Source: Gnetum montanum | Lineage: Eukaryota > Streptophyta > Gnetopsida > Gnetales > Gnetaceae | Direction of reading: 5' to 3' | Length of the DNA: 64,000 nucleotides | Assembly (NCBI GenBank): GCA_015680685.1 | Contig: MNCI01025282.1 | Span: 170,996-234,995 of the forward strand | Shown: positions 24,501 to 36,500 of the stretch, in pieces | How the letters are laid out: the number at the start of each line of letters is the position of its first letter | Position numbering within the stretch: position 1 is the stretch's first letter | Translations under genes and position numbers: made by a program | Notes under the pieces: model-generated | What the model saw: the letters and a program-made list of their open reading frames with translations, nothing else | What the model was told of the DNA's origin: nothing | Databases searched by the model: none

Positions 24501-27500
24501 CCTACTCCAACATTTTCATGATCCTGGACTCAAGAATTTTAAATTGTGCCAAAGGACACCACCATTGGTTTCAGCATCTACTTCCAACTACCAAATCCAC
24601 TTCTAACAATTGTCGCATTGTGTAGAAGCAACTTTTCAAGGTCCTCTTTCTTCACGCTATGCATGTAACAGGAAACCGCAGAATAATAAAAAACATTAAT
24701 GCATGAAGTACATTGTTCTGTGGTGTGGCCACGGTTGTCGATGAGCTGTAACTTTTGATGTCCCAAGCAACCTTTCCTTTGGCCTTGGATTCCAAAATGT
24801 TGGGTTCGCATGTCACCAAGGGCTTCCAAGCCACTTCATTATACACATGCTCATTTGGAATATCTCTCCTAGTTGCGGACAAGAGGAACTCCATAATCAC
24901 TTCATATTTCAGAAACTTATTATCTACGGCATAAAGTTGGATGACCATATCAACGACTAATGTGTTCACGTCCATGTCCTTGATATCCGACCATGTTGAA
25001 GTAGGAACCATGATGGTTCCTCTTTATTCAGTGATCTCCTCTGTGTTCATCTGTAATGTCACAACAGTGGCAATGTACAACATATCTAAGGCAGACTGAT
25101 CATAAGTCCTCATTACAGTTGCAACTTCCTTGGTGTCCAGACTATAAGAAACAAGTGTAGTCCAAGAGAATGTAAGAATAAGAAAAATGTACTTTATTGG
25201 AGTAGTAGGAGCACATTTGCACTTTAATATCTGATTTCAAAACCTTGAACCAATCAATAGGTTGGTCCAACTATACCTTGGCATGCAACATGACCAAGGC
25301 TTTCCAATAGGTATCCACTTTTCTATCATGAACAATGATAGGAGTCGAAATCAACTCGACCAGCATGTTTCAGAGTTCCACAAGAGAAAAGATGAAAACA
25401 AGGCCATTGGGAAACTTATTTTCCTTGTTGAAGCTGATGATGTCTTGAAACATATACAAGACGCCCACATGGTTGATGCCAATGATAGCTAACATACCAT
25501 CACCCGCAACAGTTCTAAAGCAAAACCGTAGAAACCATAGAAAACCATAAAACTAAAGCGTAATCTAATCTCCAGATAGCTAGTAGTGCATGCACAACAT
25601 TGGCAATTGCTTTAATGTGTTTTTGCACACAGGGGACACACAAATAGAGTGTTTTTTGCGGGTTAAGGATATTAAACACACCCAACTTACCACAACCATA
25701 AGCTATTTAAACTTCACAATCACTCAGAGTTATCTCAAGTAACCAACCTTGCTCTGCTATTATGTTGAAATTTACGGTCCTAAGGAAGAACAGAACTTGG
25801 TTTAATGAGAATTTGAAATTAGCCTATTCAAATAAGCCAGAATAATTTGTAAGCCGCGGTTATAATATAAAGCAAAAGATTATGAATATATAAGATAATA
25901 TTGTTAATATAAAAAAACGTCTTAGTCTTAACAACTACACCAATAAGATAACCATCACAAAAAATGGTCAACCGCGAAATAGCAAACCCATTGTTATAAA
26001 AAAAAATAAAGTCTACACAAACTAAAAGACTTACCAAAACATCATTCACAAAGCAAGAAGCATAAGCGCAACAACAAAACCTCAAACTCAAAAAGGTATC
26101 TGCAACTGCAAACCAACTTTATAAGAAGTGTATGTTTGTATATGCTTACAGGCAATTGTGAGTGCCTTTTTATCTCTTAAACTGAGTAAACTAAGCAACT
26201 AATTGTTTATTTAAATTGTTGTATAAATTGTGAAATTTATACATCTTTAACTTAAACATTACACATTGGGGTTGAAAAATGTCAATTCTCAACAAAGAAT
26301 ATGGCAATGAAAACACCAAATCCACGTGTATTTTGAGCGCACACATGCCTGCCATTGGACCTTGGTTAGTACAACAGTTAACTCAACGCAGTTTGAGAAA
26401 ATGGAACCAAGATCTAATAAAACTTTACTAACAGCTAAAAAGGATCAGTCAGTTTCAATGAAATGTATTTTCATGAGTAAGATAAAAGTAAATCAAAATA
26501 GTCATCAAGTTTTGAGAATAAGTTGTAAATGATTTTTCTGTTATAATTAATGTTTCTTTTCAGAAAATGACATCTGTTGCAGCGGGTAGCTGTTTTGTTA
26601 AGCAAATGCACTGCATGATCAGGATATCTTGAAAGTTCGATTATGTATTCCCTAACATATTCAGTGTAAAAACAAATGTGGTATTAGAAATTTCCCCATA
26701 CAATTATGCTTCAGCTTAATTTCAACCTCATCCCGAAAGATAAGATCGAATAATCATCATGACACAATAGTAAAAAGGCGTGTTGCAGGAAAATGGGCCA
26801 AACAAAAAGTGCAGAGAACATTAATGTGATCATATACCAAAACCAGTTCGGACCAACAATACATTTCAAACCCTAACGGAGGGTAAGAATCAGAATTAAG
26901 GGTCCCTTAAAAAACAAGCATAGCAAACTTAGAAGAAATAAAACAACTAGATAATGAATCAGTCTAAAATAGAGGTATAGAACAATAGTATGATATTGCA
27001 GCTGCACAGGAGGAGGTTCACTCCTAACCCTTCATGGATCTGTAAATGCCCACAACATAAGTGGCTAGAAATTCATGCCCTTTGACACATGTGGAGGCCT
27101 ATATGCAGGTCAAGGAGGCTGCTCAGGCTGTCATGATGGCTTAATTACATGGTAACGTGATCATTCCTCCCCACACAAGGGGGCAACATCGCCCCCTCCT
27201 CACTATGGGGTGATCTAGCCCCTTACCTCAATGGGGAAATCTCGTCCTAGTTGAACATCAATATGTGCATGTCCCTTCCAAACATAGGCATTGCTTTGAT
27301 CCTACATGTCATTTCTCCTTTGCCCCCAAATCATCCCTCCCTCTTTGAGGATGCAGGGGAACAACAACAATGCCAACTAAAGAGTGCTAGAGTTTTGCAC
27401 AATGGAATTTAGAAACTATCAGACCAACAAATTAATAACTAATATATGAAAATTGATACAAAGTTTGTACAATCCTCTGATACAAGATATACAATTCAAA

Positions 27501-30500
27501 TATATAAATCTACGATTCAGAGGCTCTCTATGAGTCAACACTACTTTTTGTGAGTAGACACCTTGCTCACATCAGGTACAAACAATATTCTTTAATCTAT
27601 CTCATGCTTCTGAAATGCAGATCAGATGGCAAATCATTATTTTCATTTCATAGATCCCAGATAATGAATCGATCAGAGTTGTGATCCAAAATTGTTTGGA
27701 ATCACAATATTGGGATAACATAAAATATTATCATATTTTTAAGTATTTTTCAAGACATATATACCTATATTAACAAAATGTAACAAACAAGTTGAATTGT
27801 GTGGGATTTCTTGGAATCATGCTCCAGAATTACCTAGAATCAAAATCACAATTCCAGCACTGATCCTAACTAATCACATTGAGCCAGATCGACATTCTAG
27901 ATCCCAGGAATCGAGATTTCAATCCACATTTCTTAAGCATGATATATCTTTATTCTTCCAAAACGAGTGAACTTCCTTCTTGTATCATCTTTTTATATTT
28001 TCTGATATCTAATCACTGATGATCTCTAGAGATTTCTACAAGACCAATTATGATGCTCTTCCAAGCTCAATAACATTCAACAACTGTTGCAACTAATCAT
28101 AACACATTGTTTACTTATTTTCCAGAAAAATAACAAATATAATAATCCTTAACTTTGTCTTCAAAAGGCCCTTAACATGTCCTTTGTAGATTCAAGCAAC
28201 TTGTGATCCTTCCGAGTCCTGTGGCAAGCATGATTGCAATTGCTGTCACTGAATATCTGTGTGTAGTTAGAGACATCATTTGCCTTGAAGAACATTTGGT
28301 TCATCAAGTCACCAATCATATCCTGGAAGTTCCAATTGATTCTCTTGCCTTATTTGATGCTGAATCATCCGATTTGAAGGAAGGGAACACAATGATGATT
28401 GCTGCAGCGGTGCAATATGATCCTGAATTTTGGGGAACTCTTGATTTATCCCAAAATGTTCTTACACAACTGCTGGAGCTTAAGCCACTTTTGGAGGGCT
28501 TGGAATACATGTTCCTCACTTATGATTGTCCTATCATCATTAATTCCACCTTGCCAGTCCAGAAGATTGAGTTGAAAAACGTAGTTCCCAAGTGCAGGAA
28601 AGTCTTTGCATGGTCCCATGATGAACTCACGGAAATTAACTCTTCCATCTATCAGCACTGCATATACATGGACCCAAGCGTCAAGCCTCAAGCCTCAATG
28701 TATACTTCAACAAAGCCTTAATCCCAATATGCGGGATGTGGTGAAGAATGAGATCGTCCAGCTCTTGCAGACTGGTTTCATTGCACTCATTTCAAACAGT
28801 AAGTGGGTTAGGCTGACTATAGTTGCACCAAAAAAAAAAGAAATGAATGAAGAGTCGCTGTCAACGATAGGTTATTGAACAGTGCTACATTCAAGAACCA
28901 TTTCCCATTGCCATTCGTGGACCAAGTGCTGGACAACATCAGAATCTTGACTTCTAAATTATCTTCAACATGTTGCTTGGTCCGGTTTCACTAATCTTTA
29001 GACCATGAAATAATCAAGGCTAGATGACACTAGTAGTGGCAAGTGCAACCTTGTGCTCGAAAAGGGAACTTGAAGGTATATCCCTATGGTGTGTACAAGT
29101 AGCAGTGGTGGATCTCTCAGAGTGTGTATGACATGCTCACATTCTTCCATGAGCTAATTGAATGGTTGCCTAGGGATCCGATGGTGTTGCATTCTCCCCA
29201 TCTCTCTCTTATCTGTCAATTCATTGTCTCTCTTTTCATTCTAGCGCATTGTTATGTGTGGTGGGAAGTTGATTGGGTGAAACAAAGGATGAGATTTTGC
29301 CGTCCAAGGGGCACACTTGCATTTGATGCTAATGTCTCACTTGTTGTTGGGAATCCACGAGCGTTCCATCAACAAATTTCACAAGGGCAAGAAAGCTAAG
29401 TGCCTACTATGGGAAGGACCCACTTGTGAAACTTTGACAACTTGGCACTACAAGCAAGTAAACTTGAGAGCTTTTTTCCCATGAGATGGTGGTGGTTGCA
29501 TGGCAAAAGCCACTTGATTTATCTCCAACTTGTGTGGTCAAGGTTTGATCGTGGCTATCTCCTCCCACACTACCTCACTTCTGCCTATTCGTTTGATCTT
29601 TAGGTGTTCTATTTATCTTCCGTTTTCAAAAACCCCTCTCTATTCTAGTCCTCATATCATCAGAATGAGCATATTTGACATTATGATTCAAATCCCATGA
29701 GTTTGGATATCATCCAAGGTAAGCTTTATGTCTCAGTCTTCTAGCTCCCTTTTTGGTTTGTTCAAGTTTGATCCTTGGCATTTCAGGTGAGTTTTGTATC
29801 ATTGTTTGGACCACTAGGCATCAGTAGAGGTAAGAAAATGCAAGTAAAAATATTTGGCAATTTTTTAAAAGAGGGGTGCATCTACATTAGCATAGAGGAT
29901 TATGTTAGTGCCCCTCTCCCCACCTTGGCACCAATGCACCATTACAAAAGGGGGATGGGTCTCTATGCCACTTACATGCATTTTCTTGCCTTTGTATTAA
30001 TTTTTCTGTCTCTAGTGGCCTAAACAAGCAAAACTCTGCCAAATTTTCGCCGTAAGTTAGATTCATTGAGATTTTATTAAGCATTTTTCTCATTGTTCTT
30101 CCCATTGGCATTCTTCATGTGGTTCAAACTAGGTGTCTTTTAACTCAGCCATGAGCGAAAGGCACTAATTCGAGAATGTATTTTATAATTTTGATGATTA
30201 TTTAAATTATTTTTGCATTATTTTCACTTACCCATACATCCATTGGTTTTACCATTGTGATTATGTTTCTCTTGTGACCCCAAGGGTTAGGCTTGACATT
30301 GTTCCAATGTACATTTTTTGCAACGATAGTACAATGCCTAGGGGACTCATTTGATTTTTAGCACTTTTCACAGCTCATCATGTTTAGGCAATTGCATTTG
30401 GGATTCCATAGGCCAACCAAGGATGAAATTGAAAAATCTCAATCCTCAGTCTACGGTCCCGCAAAAGAACCATTGATATCAAAGGAGGAAGAATACTAAT

Positions 30501-30537
30501 CCTTGAATCCAGCACTTGTACCCAAGAGGCCTCCCTT

Positions 30538-30574
<37 letters not shown>

Positions 30575-33500
30575 AAAGGAAGACAAAAACACTCTCAATC
30601 TTTGAGTCAAGCTTGTGCCCAATGAAGGTCTCTTGGATGTGTGCCAGAAGAGCTAGTGGGATACAATTTAGAGGTAGATGATGTAGAAGAGGGCTTGAGT
30701 GCAAACAATATATGAGTGAAACTCATCCACAATGAAAAGAACCACCACAAATTCCTTGAGCTCTATCAATCCAAACTTAAGAAAGCACTTCAAAGGATGG
30801 GTTTCTACAACTACATCACCCAACCTTTAACATGGTACCAAAATGAGGTGGAAGAGTTCTACCTCAATCTGGTTGTAGATGGTACCATGTCGTTTATCAA
30901 TGGAACTCCCATGCCCATTTCGACATAGGCAATCACCAGAGCTACAATATTTCCAAATGAGCCAAGCAACAATTGGCGGCCATGAACTCACAAGACTAAG
31001 CCCAAGCTCAAGACAAATCCTGCAAGAGGCCTTTAACCTGCCCAAGACATATCTTAGATTGTCTAAACTTCATGTGGTGCAAAATGCCATATACAAGATT
31101 ATGACCCCCAACTACATGCCCACCAAGAAATCGTCAAACATCTCTACTTAGGGGGGCAAAGGTTGTGGCAATGATGAGGGGGCAATGCATCATTAACATC
31201 CCCTACTTCTTGTTCAAAGCCTTAACTTAGAAGATTAAGAACATAGCTAGAGATAAGAGATAAGTGTATAACTTCCCAAGGCTAATCAAAAAATTATGCA
31301 AGCTAGGAGGCATACTCAATCATGTTGGAAGACATCTAACTTTAGCAAGGATAGTGAATTGGGAGAATATCATGGTTGTGGAACCAAGACAATGCTCTAA
31401 AGTCTTTGGGGTAGTGATGGAGGCATCCTAAATCAAACCATCAAACCTGCTTCACGTAAAACCAACAAGGGCACCTATAAGACCTCAAGCATCACCACAA
31501 GCATAGTTGCAGTAGCCTAGCCAATCAGTATCCTGACCACCTAGCTTCAACATCAAACAATGCCCATTATACACATAGAAGGAGAGGGCCAAGTGGCCCT
31601 AATCCATATGGAGGGATCGCACAAGCTTAGTGATAACTTCCTAAACATGTTAAGGGTCATCATGAGTGGTGACACTATATGGGAGGATTTCCTTGCATTT
31701 CCTCCTTTCTTGTTGAATGATCCACCCTTGACCCAACATGGGAGTCCTATTCCATCTCACACTAATGTGCCATCAAGGAGCATCTCTTCCTCATATCAAT
31801 CAAGGCACAACATGCACAATGTCCATCATGCCACAAAAATCCTACAAGTACCCACTAATCAACCTAGGACTAGCTGATGGGCAAGGGAGAAACAAAGGGT
31901 AGATCTAGGTGTTGAGATCATGCTAAGGAACATCAACAATACCATGGAGACGAAACTAGTGAAAGTATAGGTTGAGCTAGAAACCATTAATACTAACAAA
32001 ATATTCTAAGGGAGTTGTAGCGAAGCCAAGCAAAGGCACAACAGTTGCAAGAATAGTTGAAGAGCATTACACTGCTAGTACATGCACTCTCAACCATCAT
32101 GCCTGACGTACAAATTAAGCACTTGCAAGCTGAATTGTTCAAGGCACTATAGGTTTGGGTAGAAGCAATGTTCATGAAGGATGGCTTCAAGAGGCAAATC
32201 TAAGTGCTAAAGTATCAATTTGAAGAGTACAAGAAGATAAGCAAGGAAAAGAAAAAACAAGTACTTGATCTCTCTCACCAGGTACAAAGGCTCGAGGACG
32301 AAAGCCAAATCATGGCCCAATTTAGGGACAAGTACCTTTGTACCAAAAAGGAGTGCTAGAACTTGCGGCATGAGCTCATGAAAATACACATGATTGAGCA
32401 AGCATCCTAGGATGTCAAGATGCGTAGATTATACAAATTGGTAGCTCTTTTGAACAAGAGGACGACTCAAGAGCGACAATAAGTCAAAGAGAAATTTGAT
32501 GTGTTGTATGCCAAACTCCATCACATGCCCGCAAGTGAACCAACACTACGAGAGAAGATGAATCTCCTAAAAAACATGTATATCATCTACAACAAAGGTG
32601 AAGTGGTAGTCCTTGAGAGAAGACTTAAGAAAGCTAAGGAAGATGTACAAGTCAAGTGGTGGAGATATCTACATGTTCTCCAAACTTCTACAAGGAGGCC
32701 ATGTTGTAAATTAGAAAAGTGAGTCCACAAAGCATCGATCAAGTTGGAGATCGCCCAATTTGAGCTCACGTAGGCAAGGTGACATCATATGTAGTTCCAA
32801 GCAAATGCAAAGGAACAAGGGCAGGCAATGCTACAAATGTAAGGATTGATGCATCAAAAAAATAGGCAACTCTAGGCCAAGGTGACGAACCTTGAGATAC
32901 AACTGCAAAGATTTCACATGTTCACACCAAACATTTCAAGTTTCTTCCCATATCAAGCAAGCACATTAGGAGGATTTCATCCTCAATCACCATCCCTTGG
33001 CTCTTCTCATCGAAGTGGCTTGTATTATACCTTAGTCATGATCAATTTTGCATATTTGTAATTCCTCCACGTTGACCTCATCATGTATCTACTCCCAATT
33101 TTGTGTTTTGGTGTGTTAAAGCTATGGGACTAACTTTACTCCATCATGGGGAAATGATGAGATGTTCAGTGGCCTTTTGTAAGTCAATTTCAGGTCATGG
33201 ACTCAGCAAGTGTCATGTATACCCTATGTTTGTAGTTCTAGCCCATTCAGTTGAGGTTTGTGTCTCACGAACATGCATCCCTACTTCTTGTGTCACCTTT
33301 TGGGGTTGTGTGCATTGCTTAAGTCCCTTAAGATGTTTCTAACCCCGTTCATGCTTCTTATAGTCCTTAGGACATGTACCCCTTCATCCTAATGTTTCCT
33401 AGGACTAACGATTTGGTGCAGGAAGCAAGAAGTGTCAATCCACATCCTATGTCACCACCGCTACATTGACGCACCCCCTACACCATCCTTATTGCCAAGT

Positions 33501-36500
33501 TTTGCTAGAATGGTGACCTACAACTACTAAGATGCATTCATGAACCTCCATTGATGCCCAAGTGTTGACAAACTTGAATCATTTCACAAAGAAAACTATA
33601 AATAGATGGGTTGAGCTCTTCTCACAAATTTTTTTTTTTTTTTGAGAGAATATTCAAGAGTATATTACTGAGAAAGAAAGAAATATAGTACAGAAGATTA
33701 CAAATCATGGGTCATCAGCAATGGCCCTCAATGGATGGGGAAAAATCCCCTAAGTCAAAAAATCCAGCACCCCAACAATCATACCGGGGGGTCAACAGGG
33801 GGGCCCCACACCAGGGGGGGGCGCGGCCAGGGGGCAGATGACAACAGGTGTTGGCCCCCCTCTACCCCCCGCCACAATGCTAAAATTAACCCCAAATGGC
33901 GGCCTTGCCTTTTAAGCAGGAGAGCTTCCAGGAAAAAGCAGGGGAGGTTAACCTGGCAACCCAATTTTAGGCAACGCAGAAACGCAAAATGTAATCCCTG
34001 GAGCTTGGATCCGTTGCCAGACTGGACAAAAAATCTGTCCACCAAATTTGTTGCCCGGGCCTAAAGACGGGGAAGAGAAGATCAGGGCATCTGACGGCTT
34101 CGTGTACGTGGCACAGGCCCTTCGAAAAATAGTTCCGCGTCCTACAGACCACGGGTAGACGGTAGGATGACCTCACCAACGACTTGGACCCCCAGACAGT
34201 TGGCGATTGAGGATTCTATGATGAGAATCTCGTGCCCTCGAAAAAGAATCCGGTCGTTGCTCCAGTTGGTAAAGAAAGCGTTGTCTGCCAAATCTGGGTC
34301 CCCGACTGGCCGCTGTACAGGGTCACACCAGCCGCACTGTGTCACCATCTGCTAGAGTTCCTCGTCTTCCTAAAATGCAGCGCAGTCTTGTTCAAATGTT
34401 GGCNAAACACAATGCGGTTTCTTGCTTTCCACGCTACCCATAAAAATCGTGTGGCCCAAGAATCGCCGGTGAGGCGCATCGGGGGGATCGCCGCCACCGC
34501 GAGCCACGTGGCATGCATGTATGTACATTCATAAGTGAAGTGTTGGACTGTCTCGAGCTCGATGGCGCAACGGGGACAAGTGTCATTCTGCATGATCCCG
34601 TGTCAGCATAGGAACTCACGCACAGGCAACGCGTTTAACCGTATCAGCCAGAGGAAGATCTTTATCTTCTCAGGGAGCCGCCCCCTCCAAATCTGCTACC
34701 TACCAGCCAACTGGGGGTACTTGGCTGTCAGCAGATTGCGCGGCTCGAGGTTCAATCACCCCTGGGTTTGCATCGCCCACACGTGCCGGCAGAGCACCTG
34801 CCAGGGTCTAGAATCTCGCACCCCCGCCTCCCAACGTTGATACTTTGCATTCATGATGCAGATCCACTGGATCGGTTCCCTGTGCAGGTGCGTAAACCAA
34901 AGTATCAACCATTGTTGTCGCAGCATCAGTTCGTCCTTGAAGGACATGATGCCCAACCCCCCGCGTTACGGGGACGCGCGACTCATTCCTAATTGACCAG
35001 GTAGATTTTGCCCCCCCTGCCCTCCTTCCAAATAAAGCTTCAGACCAGCATGTTAATCTTATTGATGATGACGTTTGGGGGGGTGGCAACAGCCACCACG
35101 AATCGGGTAATCGGCCCGAGGATCCCCGTTGCCACAAGCAATCACCCTTTGTGACTCAAGAAACGATTTGCCTAGTGACCCATTCTTCTCTCAACTTTCT
35201 CCATCAGGGGCCCCCACGAAATGTTCTTCCCCCATTGGTAGAGCAGAATGCCCAGGCAAGTGTCTTTGCCCATCCCGGGCAAGATATTCAGGATTTGCAC
35301 CACCTGACCTTTAACTTGTTCATCAACATTAATGAAATGAGTTGAAGATTTAGTCCAATTGATCTCTAGCCCCAACTTAGCTGCCAAACAGGACAGAGCG
35401 ATGTTGATGCATCGTGCCTGTGGGACCGCTGCCCGACCTATCAGCATTGTGTCACCGCATAGTGTTCAACCCGACATGCCACCCCCGCAATGTCCAAGCC
35501 ATTCACCCCAGATGTGCTGCAATAGTTTTGCATTAGGTCCATAGCGATGATGAAAAGTAGGAGGGCAAAAGCAGGTCCCCCTGTCGTAGCCCCCTTCCTA
35601 GAGAGGAGAGACCCCACAGCNAGGGCTTCCCACCTGAGCGTGTCGTACGCCTTGGTAATGTCAAGTTTGAGGCAAAGCCCAGGGAAACCCGAAGTTCGAT
35701 GTGAATGAAGCACCTCCTGCATGAGGAGAACCTGGTCCTGAAGGGTCCGGCCCTGCACGAAGCCAGCCTAGTTTATTCTCACAAGTTTGGGCATGAGTGG
35801 CACCAGCCTATGCACCAATAGTTTGGAGAAGAGCCGAATAAGTACGTTGCACACTTCGATAGGGCGGAAGTATTCAAGGCGGTGTGCGTCTAATTGTTTT
35901 GGGATGCACACAATGCGGGAGCAGTTGAGCTCCCTCCAGACCTGCCTTTTGGCCAGCATGAGATTGAATGCATCTAGGATATTGGGTCCCACAATATCCA
36001 TGAACGTCTTAAAGAACTCAAGGCTCTAGCCATCAGGACCAAGCGCCTTTCCTCCCAACATGTTGTTGATAGTGGCCGTGAGTTCCTGCCACGAAAAGGG
36101 GGCTAGCAGTCGCGTGTTGTCCCCCTCGTTGAACACCCACACCACGTGGACCGAGATGGGCATGGTGGGTCGTTTGGCCCAGATCCTCCCCCAGTACTAT
36201 GACAGCTCGTTTGCGATTTTTTGTGGGTCATCAATGATCTCTCCCTCCTGGTTGCGTAGATAGCATGGTTGGCCCCTGCCCCCCTGGTTGTGTAGACTAT
36301 CCATGATCGATGGTCTGGCACTAGAGCCACCACCCGGTTCAGCTCGTGTAGCCGCTATTCCCAATTCTGGGCCCCATAGAAGTTGGTCAACCAAATCCCC
36401 TGGGAGGGGAAGTGGATGGTTATGGCCCAATGCGATGTGTCCATGAGCATCATGGGGTAGCAGGCCAAAATGACGAGTCCACCGGCCCGGCCCAAGCATG

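Larger units (their letters stand above)
22608..26294 (-). mobile_element. Non-autonomous LTR retrotransposon in NPR intron 2
   Basis: LTRs at 22608-23313 and 25763-26294 are clearly homologous in direct orientation. Target-site duplication AAGAA lies at 22603-22607 and 26295-26299. Orientation is minus: the polypurine tract GGGGGAG abuts the left LTR (23314-23320), and a primer-site-like TAATAGCAGAGC, resembling the initiator-Met PBS TGGTATCAGAGC, abuts the right LTR (25751-25762). The left LTR is 706 bp because a 176-bp LINE tail with TSD was inserted; without it the length matches the 532-bp partner. The 2.45-kb interior has no RT, integrase or protease. It carries a broken coiled-coil ORF. 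Confidence 0.85.

Noticed and set aside
28203-28721. 172-residue ORF as a host gene
   Set aside because: Its motifs match the Gypsy protease-RT junction seen again at 54.5-55 kb, and it breaks right after.
33779-34064. Two opposite ORFs near the LINE tail as small genes
   Set aside because: They are within the 3' region of the LINE; the same text recurs in other LINE copies.
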